Origin: Brevundimonas sp. Leaf363
GTDB lineage: Bacteria; Pseudomonadota; Alphaproteobacteria; Caulobacterales; Caulobacteraceae
Reading direction: 5' to 3'
DNA: 64,000 nt
Assembly (NCBI RefSeq): GCF_001424025.1
Contig: NZ_LMPZ01000002.1
Span: forward strand, 1 to 64,000
A program made the position numbers and the translations under genes. Shown one piece after another: positions 1 through 8,736 of the stretch. Positions within the stretch are counted from its first letter, which is position 1; each line of letters opens with the position of its first letter. A model generated the notes under the pieces. It searched no databases. It was not told the origin of the DNA and was given only the letters and a program-made list of their open reading frames with translations.

Positions 1-80
1 AAACCCAGCTGGCCCGTGCGACCGCCGACGGCGTGCGCGAGCCGCTGAACCGTCGCGCCACCATCGACATCAACTTCTGA
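1..80 (+). CDS. C-terminal end of an OmpA-family outer-membrane protein (5' end outside window)
   Basis: Reading from base 3, the frame gives a short tail ending in EPLNRRATIDINF and a TGA at 78-80. A tail of the form ...NRRxxIxI.. is typical of the OmpA C-terminal peptidoglycan-binding domain; the second OmpA-like gene in this window ends in NRRVEITIRP. Only about 25 residues are visible, so the domain order and localisation of the whole protein cannot be seen. A rho-independent terminator follows about 60 bases downstream, so this is the last gene of its transcript. Confidence 0.6.
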   Translation, partial: TQLARATADGVREPLNRRATIDINF

Positions 81-143
81 TCCAGCCCGGCCGGGACACC
101 CCCGGCCGGACCTTGGAAGCGTCGATGACGCCACGATAACGAT

Positions 144-176
144 CGCCGCCGCTCCGAAAGGGGCGGCGGCTTTTGT
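144..176 (+). terminator. Rho-independent terminator after the OmpA-like gene
   Basis: An 11-bp GC-rich stem (GCCGCCGCTCC, loop GAAA, GGGGCGGCGGC, with one G-T pair) is followed directly by TTTTGTTT. It ends the transcript of the truncated gene at the window start. Confidence 0.85.
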
Positions 177-218
177 TTGCGAGAAGGGGCGCGAAGGACG
201 AGGCGGAAGACCTTGCTT

Positions 219-350
219 CGTCATCCTCGGACTTGATCCGAGGATCAGGCGCTGATCGCGCTGAACGCCGGATGGCCTATTGCGCGGCGTTTCAGCCTGC
301 CGCTATTGCGCACCGGACAACCTGACCCTCGGATCAAGTCAAGGATGACG
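219..350. repeat. Dispersed inverted-repeat element, family A copy 1
   Basis: A 132-bp element with terminal inverted repeats that begin CGTCATCCTCGGA and end in the reverse complement. Each terminus can itself fold, because TCCTCGGA and TCCGAGGA flank CTTGA. A second copy lies at 40894-41025. In this copy the right terminus has decayed: it reads AAGTCAAGGATGACG, where the other copy has AAGTCCGAGGATGACG. The rest of the gap between the first terminator and the gene at 436 (81-143 and 351-435) shows no feature that I recognise. Confidence 0.8.
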
Positions 351-435
351 GTGGGGCAGGGGACGCGCTCGCACTTGCTTCGCCCCTTACCCCCCTCCGA
401 CCGCTCCTGACGCACCGCGCCGCTATGCCGGTCGT

Positions 436-930
436 ATGGGCGACCCCTACCGCATCCGATCCGACGACACTTGGGCCCGGGCGCGCGCGGACTATCTCGC
501 CGGCGTGACGGCCGAGGAGGTGTGCGGCCGCTATGATCTGGGGCTTCGCGCCCTGCGCGCCCGCGCCCAGCGCGAACAGTGGCGGCGTGTCGATGCGTCC
601 GACCCGGAACCGCTAGACGACGATCTGGCGATGGGGTCCAAGGCGCCCGCCCTGGCCGATATGGCCGATATCTGCATGCGCCGCGTCGCTCGGGCCATCG
701 ACCGCAACCGTTCGGCCGAAGCGATGCGCTGGCTGCGCGTCCACGTCGCGCTGAGCGCCCAGGCCCGCGCTCGACCGGGCGACACGCCCGCGCCGGCGAT
801 GGACGAAATGCACGATGTGCACTCAAAAAAACCTTGCAAGCCGTCGCCGTCGCCCTCGGCGCCCATAAACCGCTCGCAGCGGCGCCGCGCGGCCGCCCGC
901 GGCCGCGTCACCGGCGCTCAGCCGCCCTAA
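436..930 (+). CDS. Hypothetical HTH-like protein (resembles small-terminase-type DNA-binding proteins)
   Basis: A 164-residue protein. The N-terminal 60 residues (AREDY-type helix ADYLAGVTAEEVCGRYD followed by LRALRARAQREQW) look like the helix-turn-helix segment found in phage small terminase subunits and in short proteins of unknown function in Caulobacterales. The middle is an Arg/Ala-rich helix and the last 45 residues are basic and Pro/Ser-rich, probably disordered. No phage genes are nearby, so a free-standing chromosomal DNA-binding protein is the more likely reading. The start is the first ATG of the frame. The function is unknown. Confidence 0.6.
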   Translation: MGDPYRIRSDDTWARARADYLAGVTAEEVCGRYDLGLRALRARAQREQWRRVDASDPEPLDDDLAMGSKAPALADMADICMRRVARAIDRNRSAEAMRWLRVHVALSAQARARPGDTPAPAMDEMHDVHSKKPCKPSPSPSAPINRSQRRRAAARGRVTGAQPP

Positions 931-940
931 CGGGCCCGGA

Positions 941-1120
941 TCAGCCCGCGGTATGGATCAGAATGGCGTCCTGCGCGGCTTCGGCCGGCGCGGCCTGGAT
1001 CTGGCGCGGCTGCAGCGCATGCCCCGCGCCGATGACCACCGAGGCGGTCAGCACGGCCGAGATCACCGCCACGGCGGCCAGCTTCACGCCGTGCAGCAGT
1101 TCTTCGCGTTCGGATCCCAT
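941..1120 (-). CDS. Small single-pass membrane protein, 59 aa
   Basis: A short open frame reading MGSEREELLHGVKL, then a hydrophobic segment at about residues 13-33 (AAVAVISAVLTASVVIGAG), then a polar, Ala-rich tail ending ILIHTAG. The acidic/basic N-terminus followed by one membrane span suggests a type II or tail-exposed inner-membrane peptide. It faces the gene at 436-930, and the two stop codons are about 10 bp apart. No homologue is recognised; the clean amphipathic and hydrophobic pattern is the reason to call it. Confidence 0.55.
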   Translation of the reverse strand: MGSEREELLHGVKLAAVAVISAVLTASVVIGAGHALQPRQIQAAPAEAAQDAILIHTAG

Positions 1121-1228
1121 GGTCGCCCCCCGGCGCAGTCCAACGTCTCGAGGACCGAGATTCCCCTAACCATATTCGGCCGGGCGAGCACAAGTCACGG
1201 AACGGTGTCGCCCGCGAAAAGGGCCATG

Positions 1229-1257
1229 AAAAAGGGGCGGCGCCGCAGCGCCGCCCC
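1229..1257 (-). terminator. Rho-independent terminator of the OmpA-type lipoprotein gene
   Basis: A perfect 10-bp inverted repeat (GGGGCGGCGC, loop CGCA, GCGCCGCCCC) has five A on its plus-strand left side, which gives a T run after the stem on the minus strand. It lies 28 bases past the stop of the gene at 1285-1959. Confidence 0.85.
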
Positions 1258-1284
1258 TCGTTCAGACGTCGTCGGGCTTTTGGA

Positions 1285-1959
1285 TCAGCCCTGGAACGGA
1301 CGGATCGTGATCTCGACGCGGCGGTTCTGCGCCTTGCCTTCCGGCGTGGCGTTGCTGGCCAGCGGCTGGCTTTCGCCGCGGCCTTCGACGTACAGGCGCG
1401 CGGCCAGCACGTTGCGGCTGACCAGATAGCTGGCCACCGACGAGGCGCGGCGGCGCGACAGGTCGAGGTTGTACTCGTCCGTGCCGTCGCTGTCGGCGTG
1501 GCCCAGGATGTCGACGGTCGACTGGTCGTACTGGTTCAGCACGGCCGCGACGTCATCCAGCACGGCGTAGAAGCCCGGCGTCACGTCCGCGCGGTTCGAG
1601 CCGAAGGTCACGTCCGACGGCATGCGCAGCACCAGGACGTCGCCCTGACGGGCCACGCCGACGCCGGTGCCGCTGAGCTCCTGCTCCAGCAGGCGCTGCT
1701 GGCGGTCCATGTAGTTGCCGACGGCCGCGCCGCCCAGGGCGCCGATGCCGGCCCCGATCAGCGCGTTCTTTCGGCCCTGCTCGGAGTTGGAGGTGTTGGT
1801 CAGATAGCCCAGCACCGCGCCGCCCAGGGCGCCGGCGATGGCGCCCGTCGCGGTGTTGTTGCGGCGCGGGCCCGAGGAGTAGGGGTCGGTGGTGGTGCAG
1901 GCGCTGGCGCCCAGCATGGCGGCGATCGAAACGCCGGCGATGAGGATTTTGCTGCGCAT
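1285..1959 (-). CDS. OmpA-family lipoprotein with glycine-zipper segment
   Basis: A 224-residue envelope protein that probably ties the outer membrane to peptidoglycan. It starts with a lipoprotein signal (lipobox LGASAC, Cys about residue 21). Two glycine-zipper stretches follow at about 40-80 (GAIAGALGGAVLGYL and ALIGAGIGALGGAAVG). The OmpA C-terminal domain spans about 115-224, with the peptidoglycan-contact pattern GHADSDGTDEYN and LSRRRA. The open frame runs far upstream, but the ATG at 1959 is preceded by GAAGGAAGA and begins the signal peptide, so it is the start. A strong terminator follows. The architecture matches YiaD/Pal-like proteins. Confidence 0.9.
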   Translation of the reverse strand: MRSKILIAGVSIAAMLGASACTTTDPYSSGPRRNNTATGAIAGALGGAVLGYLTNTSNSEQGRKNALIGAGIGALGGAAVGNYMDRQQRLLEQELSGTGVGVARQGDVLVLRMPSDVTFGSNRADVTPGFYAVLDDVAAVLNQYDQSTVDILGHADSDGTDEYNLDLSRRRASSVASYLVSRNVLAARLYVEGRGESQPLASNATPEGKAQNRRVEITIRPFQG

Positions 1960-2115
1960 GGTGTCTTCCTTCTGATGGTTCGGCTCTGTGCGGCCAGAAC
2001 GTCGCCACAGCTTCACGGTTCCAAGCTGTACCTTGGGTGAACGAACGCCTCCGCCCTGCCGCTTTCCCGCGTTAGGCGCTATGCATCCGCACGCCACAGA
2101 CAGACGGACGCCTTC

Positions 2116-3084
2116 GTGACCGACACCCTCGCCCCCGCCGCCGCGACCGACCGCGCCATCCAGCCGGTCTCCATGACCCTGCACGACCGCGATTTTCAGG
2201 CGTTCAGCGACGCCCTGGGCCAGTCGTTCGAGCGCTACGGCTTCGCCGTCGTCACCGACCACGGACTGGACGCGGACCTGATCGGCGCCGCCATCGATGA
2301 CGCCAAGGCCTTCTTCGCCCTGCCCGAGGATGTGAAGCGCCAATACCACCAGCCGGGCACGGGCGGCGCGCGCGGCCTGACCCCCTTCGGCGTCGAGGCG
2401 GCCAAGGACGCGGCGACCGTCGATCTGAAGGAGTTCTGGCACGTCGGCCGCGAACTGCCGGAGGGCCACCCCTATCGCCGCTACATGCGCGACAACGTCT
2501 GGCCGACGGAGATCGAGGGCTTCCGGCGTCACGTCTACGGCATGTTCGACGCCATGGACCTGCTGGGTCGCCGCATCCTGTCGGCCATCGCCCGTCACCT
2601 GGGCCTTGCGGACGACTGGTTCGACGACAAGGTCCAGCTGGGCAACAGCGTCCTGCGCCTGCTGCACTATCCGCCGGTGTCGGCCGATGCGCCGGGCGTC
2701 CGCGCCGGGGCGCACGAGGACATCAACGTCATCACGCTGCTGCTCGGCGCCGAGGAGGCCGGGTTGCAGTTGCTGGAGCGCAGCGGCGAATGGCTGGACG
2801 TCGCGCCGCCGCCGGGGGCGCTGGTGGTCAACATCGGCGACATGCTGCAGCGGCTGACCAACCACGTCCTGCCGTCGACCACCCACCGCGTCGTCAACCC
2901 GCCGCCCGAGCGCCGGGGCTTCGCCCGCTACTCGACGCCCTTCTTCCTGCACTTCAACCCGGACTTCCTGATCGAGACCCTGCCGTCCACGGTCGATGCG
3001 GACCACCCGGACCGCTACGCCGACCAGGCGATCACGGCCGAGGACTTCCTGCTGCAAAGGCTGCGGGAGATCCGCCTGCTGTGA
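2116..3084 (+). CDS. 2-oxoglutarate/Fe(II)-dependent dioxygenase, isopenicillin-N-synthase-like
   Basis: A 322-residue non-haem iron oxygenase of the IPNS/flavonol-synthase superfamily. The N-terminal domain (about 15-130) has the family pattern RYGFAVVTDHGL. The jelly-roll carries the iron ligands H200-x-D202 (GAHEDIN) and a second His at about 257 (STTHRVV), then a 2-oxoglutarate-binding RYST at about 272. The substrate cannot be inferred from sequence. It starts with GTG at 2116; the next in-frame ATG (about residue 20) is a shorter alternative, but it would trim the first conserved strand region. It is divergent from the OmpA lipoprotein gene, with 156 bp between them. Confidence 0.88.
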   Translation: MTDTLAPAAATDRAIQPVSMTLHDRDFQAFSDALGQSFERYGFAVVTDHGLDADLIGAAIDDAKAFFALPEDVKRQYHQPGTGGARGLTPFGVEAAKDAATVDLKEFWHVGRELPEGHPYRRYMRDNVWPTEIEGFRRHVYGMFDAMDLLGRRILSAIARHLGLADDWFDDKVQLGNSVLRLLHYPPVSADAPGVRAGAHEDINVITLLLGAEEAGLQLLERSGEWLDVAPPPGALVVNIGDMLQRLTNHVLPSTTHRVVNPPPERRGFARYSTPFFLHFNPDFLIETLPSTVDADHPDRYADQAITAEDFLLQRLREIRLL

Positions 3085-3086
3085 TC

Positions 3087-3221
3087 TTTTCCTCCCCATG
3101 CAGTGGGGAGGGGGACCGCTTGCGGTGGAGGGGCGCCTCACACACCGCGCCTGAACAGCCCCTCCGTCTCGGCCTGACGGCCGGTCCACCTCCCCATCCG
3201 CATCCGCGAATGGGGAGGAGA
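3087..3221. repeat. Dispersed inverted-repeat element, family B
   Basis: The gap between two converging genes is filled by an imperfect palindrome. The left end reads CCTCCCCAtgcagTGGGGAGG then GGGACCG. The right end is the mirror: CGGTCCACCTCCCCAT, a spacer, then ATGGGGAGG. Each end is its own hairpin, and the two ends are inverted copies. It leaves no room for a separate promoter and may serve as a transcription end for both flanking genes. Confidence 0.7.
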
Positions 3222-3223
3222 GA

Positions 3224-5131
3224 CTACTTCGATATCCGCAACCGCGTGATGTCCCGCCCGATCGCCTTGAACGCGTCGGTCAGGTCCGCGCCGCTGGCGG
3301 GCAGGAAGGCGTAGTCGGCGCTGGTGGCGCAGCTGGACATCAGGTTCGCCGCGTCTCCGCCGGCCGCGACCGAGAAGCCCACCGTATAGATGATGATCCC
3401 CTGCGCCTTGATGGCGTTGCACAGCGCCAGGGTCTGCGCGAACGGATTGCCGTTGGTCGCCGCGCAGTTGATGTGGTCGGAGGCCGAACCGGAGCCCGTC
3501 GCGGCGTCCGACGCGATGACGCCGCTGCAGTATGGCGTGTTGAACTCGCCGTCCGTCATGAAGACCACGGCCTTCATGATGTCGTCGTCGTTCAGGGCGC
3601 CGGCGCTGGACGAGGGCCACATGGCGTTGAAGCTGGGCGATATCGAATACCAACCCCAGGCCATGCCGATCTGACCGGCGGTCGATCCGCCCACGGTCAT
3701 CCCGTCGATCAGATTGTGCAGGCTGGACCGACTGGCGCTCAGCGGCGCGAAGGCGCTGTCCGAGCCGGGGCAGCTGTTGCTGTTCCGATCAGACGGATCG
3801 GCCGGATAGTTGAAGCCGACCTTCGCGCTGGACGTATAGGTCGAGGTGTAGGCGTTCGAGCCGGTCCGCTCGCTGACGCAGGTGGAGTTCTGCAGCCATT
3901 GCAGCGACCCGTTGGCGTTGGTGAACACTCGCCACTCACAGCCGTACTGGCCACACCAGCTGAGGCCGCCCGAGGTATAGGTTCGGGCCCCGACCGTATC
4001 GATCAGGTAGGAGTTGGTCCCGACATAGGTCGTCGTGAAGCCGTTGCCGTTCAACTGGGTCATGCCCCCGACTCCGCTGAAGTAGGCCGACCCGCCTGAG
4101 CTGAGCAGGCCATGGGCGTTGGCGGTCACCGTCGGCTTGCAGTCCGTCCGCGCGCACTTGGCGCCGTAAGCCGCCGCCCCCGCAAAGTCGCCCCAGTAGC
4201 GACTGTCGATGTTGCCGGTGTTGGCCGCGTTCTTCAGGGTGAAGGTCTTGCTCGACGGCACCGATGCCACCGTCAGAACGACGCCGTTCAGGCCGTCGAA
4301 CCCGCCCTGGACATCCCAGAACGCCACCTTGTCGCCGACCGCCAGCCCGTGATTGGTCGCGGAAGTGAGCCGGACCGGATTGGCCTTGGTCCCGGCCGTG
4401 ATCCTGAAGGTCGAGCCGGTGTACCAGGTGATGTTCGAGATGCTGGTGGACTGCGTCGCCGTCCCCCGCGCCGTGTTGGCGTAGCTGCCCAGATTCACCC
4501 CCATCGAATAGGGAATGACCGACATCTTGGAATAGTAGGGGGTCTGCAGGTCCTGCACGACCATGTCGACCAGGTCGTTGGCCGCGCTCTTCAGCGAGGT
4601 GATCCGGTTGCCCGACATGGAGCCGGTGATGTCCAGCACCAGGGCGACTTCCAGGTTCTTGGACGACCGGTTGACCTCCGAATGGGCCCCGACCGGCACC
4701 TTGTCGTCCATGAACTTGCCGTAGGGCGGCAGGAAGATGTTGGCGACGATGGTCTTCACATCGACCTTGGAGTTGGCCACCACGATCTGGTCGTCGTTCA
4801 GGTGGAAGGTCGTCTGATCTTCCCGCAACGTGATGTCGGGATAGGCCTGCAGATTGGCCTTCAGCGCCGTCAGACCCACCGTCGTCAGCTCGGCGTCGGT
4901 CGTATAGCTGGACCGCGCGGCGGCCAGGGCGGCGGCGTCCAGGGCGTCCTGCAGGTTCACCTGAACCGTGGCGGCCCGGTGCAGATCGACCCCGCCCAGC
5001 GTCATCATCACCAGGCCGGGCAGGGCCAGGGCGAAGATCATCGCCACATTGCCGCGCTGGGCGTCGCGCAGCCGCCGACTGAAGCGCGTCATGCGCCCGC
5101 CCAGCTCTGCGATCCCGTTCATGAGGCCCAT
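3224..5131 (-). CDS. TadG-like pilus-associated protein: TadE/G N-terminus plus split vWA domain with beta-module insertion
   Basis: About 635 residues. The N-terminus has the TadE/TadG signature RGNVAMIFALALPGLVMM, a membrane anchor in Tad pilus proteins. A von Willebrand A domain begins with the MIDAS motif DITGSMS and is completed near the C-terminus by MTDGEFN. Between these parts lies about 280 residues of Gly/Ser/Thr-rich sequence. It contains two similar units, each with HGL..G...F..V.G...LNG, resembling the FCCH-like beta modules of phage tail proteins. The start is uncertain: ATG at 5131, 5122 or 5092, all keeping the membrane anchor. Other Tad genes are not in the window. Confidence 0.82.
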   Translation of the reverse strand: MGLMNGIAELGGRMTRFSRRLRDAQRGNVAMIFALALPGLVMMTLGGVDLHRAATVQVNLQDALDAAALAAARSSYTTDAELTTVGLTALKANLQAYPDITLREDQTTFHLNDDQIVVANSKVDVKTIVANIFLPPYGKFMDDKVPVGAHSEVNRSSKNLEVALVLDITGSMSGNRITSLKSAANDLVDMVVQDLQTPYYSKMSVIPYSMGVNLGSYANTARGTATQSTSISNITWYTGSTFRITAGTKANPVRLTSATNHGLAVGDKVAFWDVQGGFDGLNGVVLTVASVPSSKTFTLKNAANTGNIDSRYWGDFAGAAAYGAKCARTDCKPTVTANAHGLLSSGGSAYFSGVGGMTQLNGNGFTTTYVGTNSYLIDTVGARTYTSGGLSWCGQYGCEWRVFTNANGSLQWLQNSTCVSERTGSNAYTSTYTSSAKVGFNYPADPSDRNSNSCPGSDSAFAPLSASRSSLHNLIDGMTVGGSTAGQIGMAWGWYSISPSFNAMWPSSSAGALNDDDIMKAVVFMTDGEFNTPYCSGVIASDAATGSGSASDHINCAATNGNPFAQTLALCNAIKAQGIIIYTVGFSVAAGGDAANLMSSCATSADYAFLPASGADLTDAFKAIGRDITRLRISK

Positions 5132-5249
5132 CGTCCGCCCGCACCGATCCTGCTCGGACCGACGGGTCCGCACACTGGGGCGGGACGATGCACCCTGGCC
5201 GGTTAAGGGATGCCCTAACGGCCAGGGTTAAGCGGGTGTTACGCGGGCC

Positions 5250-7115
5250 TCAGGCGCTCTGGCTGGTCCAGCCGCAGTCGTGGCCGCGGTTCTGGCGGAT
5301 CAGCCAGCGGTTCAGCGGCGCGAAATAGTCCGCCACCGCCGAGGCGTCGTTTCCGCGCTCGCCGGTGAAGGCCTGCATGGCTTCCGGCCACGGGCGCGAC
5401 TGGCCCATCTCCAGCATGGCGTTGAAGCGCCGGCCGACCTCCTCGTTGCCGTAGATCGAGCAGCGGTGCAGCGGCCCGGTCCAGCCCGCCTGCTTGCAGG
5501 CCGCGCGCTGGAACTGGAACTGATAGATCCGCGCCAGGAAGTAGCGGGTGTAGGGCACGCCCGCCGGCACGTGATATTTGGCGCCCGGATCAAAGGCGTC
5601 GGCCGGACGCGGTCCCGGCGGGACCAGACCCTGGTACTTCAGCATGTCGGCCGTCCAGGCGGCGTTGTACTGATCCGGCGCCGTCTTCCCGGAGAAGACG
5701 TCCCAGCGCCAGCGGTCGACCATCAGGCCGAACGGCAGGAAGGCGATCTTGTCCAGCGCCATCTTCAGCAGGAAGGGAATGTCCTCCTCCTCGCCCGGCA
5801 CGGTCTCCAGCAGGCCGATCTGGTTCAGATAGGTGGGCGTCAGGGCCGACAGCCCCACGAAGTCGCCGATCGCCTCGTGGAAGCCGTCATTGGCCCCGTT
5901 CCGGAACAGGAAGGGCTGCTGCGAATAGGCGCGCTGGTAGAAGTTGTGCCCCAGCTCGTGGTGGACGGTGAAGAAGTCGTCCGCATCCACGTTGGTGCAC
6001 ATCTTGATGCGGATGTCGTCCACGTTGTCCACGTCCCAGGCCGAGGCGTGGCAGACCACTTCGCGGTCGCGCGGGCGGGTGATCTGGCTGCGTTCCCAGA
6101 AGGTTTCGGGCAGGGGCGCCAGGCCCAGCGAGGTGTAGAAGCCCTCGCCCGTCTTCACCATGCGCGTGGCGTCGTAGCCGGCCGTCTCCAGCAGCTGCGT
6201 CAGATCATAGCTGGACTGGCCGCCCTGCGCCGGGGCGACGACATCATAGATGTTGCCCCACTCCTGCGACCACATATTGCCCAGCAGGTCGGCGCGGATC
6301 GGGCCGTGGTCCGGCTGGACCGCGTCGCCGTATTTGGCGTTCAGCCGCGCCCGCACGTAGCAGTGCAGGTTCTCGTAGAAGGGCTTCACCTGGGTCCACA
6401 GCCGGTCGGTCTCGGCGGCGAAGGCGTCCGGGCTCATGTCGTAGCCGGCCCGCCACAGGGCGCCTGTGTCCGCGAAGCCCAGGTCGCGCGAGCCCTCGTT
6501 GGCGATCTCGACCATGCGGGCGTAGTCGGTGCGCATGGTCGGCGAGACGGTGCGCCAGCCTTCGTACAGCGCCTTGGTCTCGTTCGGGTCGCGGCTGGAC
6601 GCAATCAGCTGCTCGGCGTCGGTCAGGGTGATCGGACGGCCCTGGAAGTCGAACTTGCCGGTCGAATAGGTCGAATCCATCCGGGTGTTGATCTGGGCCA
6701 ACTCGTCGGCGGCGCCCGCCCGGCTGGGGGCCGGCAAGACGATGCCCAGCTTCAGCAGGTTCAGCTTGCGCCGGACGTCCGCGGGGACCTCGACGTCGTT
6801 GAAGCGGGCGGCCTCGTTGGCCAGCTGGACCTGTAGCTCGGTGGCCTCGGCGTTGACCTTCGCCTCCAGCCACATGGTGTCATAGGTGATGTAGGTGGCG
6901 CGCACCCACTGGACCCGGGCGGCGTATTCGCTGACCTCGGCCAGCTTGGCCTCCGTTGCGGCGATGAAGGCGGCGGCGCCTTCGGCGGTGGCGGGGTATT
7001 CGGTGGTCGCTGCGGCCGGCGCGGCCTGGACGGCGGCCTGGCTGTTCGAGGTGGTGAAGCCGGCGGCGAAGGCCAGGCTGCAGACCGCGACGGCGGTCAT
7101 GAGGGTGCGCTTCAT
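5250..7115 (-). CDS. M2-family zinc peptidyl-dipeptidase (ACE-like), secreted
   Basis: A 621-residue peptidase of the angiotensin-converting-enzyme family (M2), which removes C-terminal dipeptides. It has a signal peptide ([20 protein letters not shown]) and the zinc motif [10 protein letters not shown], that is HExxH at roughly residue 382. The downstream glutamate region [10 protein letters not shown] follows, and the helical M2 fold covers nearly the whole length. The frame is open 51 bases further upstream, but the ATG at 7115 begins the signal peptide. Full-length bacterial M2 enzymes are about this size, so the gene looks intact. It is the last gene of a long minus-strand run. Confidence 0.92.
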   Translation of the reverse strand: MKRTLMTAVAVCSLAFAAGFTTSNSQAAVQAAPAAATTEYPATAEGAAAFIAATEAKLAEVSEYAARVQWVRATYITYDTMWLEAKVNAEATELQVQLANEAARFNDVEVPADVRRKLNLLKLGIVLPAPSRAGAADELAQINTRMDSTYSTGKFDFQGRPITLTDAEQLIASSRDPNETKALYEGWRTVSPTMRTDYARMVEIANEGSRDLGFADTGALWRAGYDMSPDAFAAETDRLWTQVKPFYENLHCYVRARLNAKYGDAVQPDHGPIRADLLGNMWSQEWGNIYDVVAPAQGGQSSYDLTQLLETAGYDATRMVKTGEGFYTSLGLAPLPETFWERSQITRPRDREVVCHASAWDVDNVDDIRIKMCTNVDADDFFTVHHELGHNFYQRAYSQQPFLFRNGANDGFHEAIGDFVGLSALTPTYLNQIGLLETVPGEEEDIPFLLKMALDKIAFLPFGLMVDRWRWDVFSGKTAPDQYNAAWTADMLKYQGLVPPGPRPADAFDPGAKYHVPAGVPYTRYFLARIYQFQFQRAACKQAGWTGPLHRCSIYGNEEVGRRFNAMLEMGQSRPWPEAMQAFTGERGNDASAVADYFAPLNRWLIRQNRGHDCGWTSQSA

Positions 7116-7162
7116 GAAAGTCTCCCAAGGATGCGGCAGGAGAAGACGGGCGGCGCTTGAGG

Positions 7163-7984
7163 TCAAGCTGAGCCGTCAGAGACGCCGGCGCGCTTCAGCC
7201 GAGCCAGCAGGGCGACGGCCTGCCGATCCACCGCATCGATCTGGGCCAGGTGGATGACGGCCCAGCCCATCTGCGATTCCAGGGTCGCCCGCAACTGCGG
7301 CGAGGCGGCGACGTCCCGGATCAGCACCGCCTCGTCAACGGGTGCGAAGGCTGACAGGCCGTGCGCCTCCCCGACCTGACGCACGCCGATGATCTGGGGT
7401 CGCAGCGCGTTATTCTGAGTGGAGCCGAGCCCGTTCAGCTCCAGTCGATAGGCCTGAAGCTGGCGCACCAGGCCGGTGTCCTGGATCAGGTCCAGCCGTC
7501 CGGCGCTGGTCAGGGCATCGAAGGCGGTGGTCGAAGGTGTGGGATAGTATCCCGTGACCACGGCCGACCAGAGGGCGCGGCGATCCGCGTCGTCCGGCGG
7601 TGCGGTAACCGGCACGGGCGTGCCCGGGCCGAGCGACAGGTTGTCGATGCGCGGTCCGTTCAGCGTCGTCAGGCGGCGCCCTGTCGCCTTGTCCAGCACA
7701 TAGCCGGCGGCTGCGATGCGGCGCAGAGCATTCGCCCGACCCTCGGCCAGCTCTTCGCGGTCCTGCTTCAAGTCCGAGACGATGTCGCGCAGGATGCCGG
7801 CCTCCTGCCGACGGTCCGCCAGCTCATTGTTCCAGTTGGTCGCCTGCAGGCCGATGAACACCCCCAGGACCACGACCAGGAACTCCACGGCGACGGCGGC
7901 CCAGTCCTGGCGGCGCAAGGCCACGGCGACCCGCGTCAGGACATGGCGCGGACGCCGAAGTTCGGGCTCGGGAGTCTCCGTCAC
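7163..7984 (-). CDS. Membrane-anchored protein of unknown function (DUF6090-like)
   Basis: 273 residues. A basic N-terminus is followed by one membrane span at about 30-48 (AVEFLVVVLGVFIGLQATNWN) and a long alpha-helical, probably periplasmic, domain (ELADRRQEAGILRDIVSDL...). The FLVVVLGVFIGLQ..NWN signature recurs in proteins of unknown function in Caulobacterales and Sphingomonadales. It starts with GTG at 7984, overlapping the TGA of mtgA by four bases (GTGA), so the two are translationally coupled. This hints at a cell-wall or envelope role, but no catalytic motif is visible. Confidence 0.7.
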   Translation of the reverse strand: MTETPEPELRRPRHVLTRVAVALRRQDWAAVAVEFLVVVLGVFIGLQATNWNNELADRRQEAGILRDIVSDLKQDREELAEGRANALRRIAAAGYVLDKATGRRLTTLNGPRIDNLSLGPGTPVPVTAPPDDADRRALWSAVVTGYYPTPSTTAFDALTSAGRLDLIQDTGLVRQLQAYRLELNGLGSTQNNALRPQIIGVRQVGEAHGLSAFAPVDEAVLIRDVAASPQLRATLESQMGWAVIHLAQIDAVDRQAVALLARLKRAGVSDGSA

Positions 7985-8691
7985 GACCGCGATCCAACCA
8001 CGCAGGCGTCCAGGCCCTGGTTGCGCACCGTGCCCATCGCCGCCTGCACCCGGCTGGCGCGGCGGCGGACATAGGGGCCGGGATCGGCCGCCTGATAGCG
8101 CCTGGGGCTGGGCAGGATGGCCGCCAGCCGCGCCGCCTCGGCCGCCGTCAGATCGGCCGCGCCCTTGCCGAACCAGTGGTGCGCCGCCGCCTCGGCGCCG
8201 TAGACGCCGGGCGCCCATTCGGCCACGTTCAGATAGACCTCCATGATCCGCCGCTTGCCCCAGACCGTCTCGATCATGACGGTGTAGCCGGCCTCCAGAC
8301 CCTTGCGGATCCAGTCGCGGCCCGGCCACAGGAAGACGTTCTTGGCGGTCTGCTGGCTGATGGTCGAGCCGCCCTTGACCTTTCGCCCCTCGGCGTTGCT
8401 CTCCAGCGCCTTGCGGATCGCCTTCATGTCGAACCCGCGGTGCTCGCAGAACCGCGCGTCCTCCGAGGCGATGACCGCATCCACCAGCCGGGGCGAGATG
8501 TCGTCCAGCGAGCGCCAGCGATAATCCAGCCCCGATCCGCCCACCGCGCGCCCCACCATCAGCAGCGTCGTCAGCGGGGGCGCGACCGCATGGGACAACA
8601 CCCCGCCGATGGGCAGCAGGGCGAAGACCACGAAAGCGATCAGGATCGGTCGCCCCCAGCCCCGCGTCTTCTTCGGCGTCCCGTCGGTCAT
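7981..8691 (-). CDS. mtgA: Monofunctional biosynthetic peptidoglycan transglycosylase MtgA
   Basis: A 236-residue GT51 glycosyltransferase that polymerises lipid II into glycan strands on the periplasmic face of the inner membrane. One N-terminal membrane span lies at about 15-35. The GT51 motifs are ASEDARFCEHRGFD (catalytic Glu) and GGSTISQQTAKN; there is no transpeptidase domain, so it is monofunctional. The ATG at 8691 is preferred, with GGTGGG just upstream. A TTG six codons earlier is the longer alternative. Its stop overlaps the next gene's GTG start. Confidence 0.93.
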   Translation of the reverse strand: MTDGTPKKTRGWGRPILIAFVVFALLPIGGVLSHAVAPPLTTLLMVGRAVGGSGLDYRWRSLDDISPRLVDAVIASEDARFCEHRGFDMKAIRKALESNAEGRKVKGGSTISQQTAKNVFLWPGRDWIRKGLEAGYTVMIETVWGKRRIMEVYLNVAEWAPGVYGAEAAAHHWFGKGAADLTAAEAARLAAILPSPRRYQAADPGPYVRRRASRVQAAMGTVRNQGLDACVVGSRS

Positions 8692-8736
8692 CCCACCATC
8701 AATGGCCAAGCTCGCGGCCGTTTCAAGACTAGGTGA

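Noticed and set aside
5203..5231. TTAA half-sites (GTTAAGGG, CCTAAC, GGTTAAG) upstream of the TadG-like gene as CtrA sites
   Set aside because: The spacings are 8 and 9 bases rather than the seven of TTAA-N7-TTAA, and one half-site is CTAA; too weak to call.
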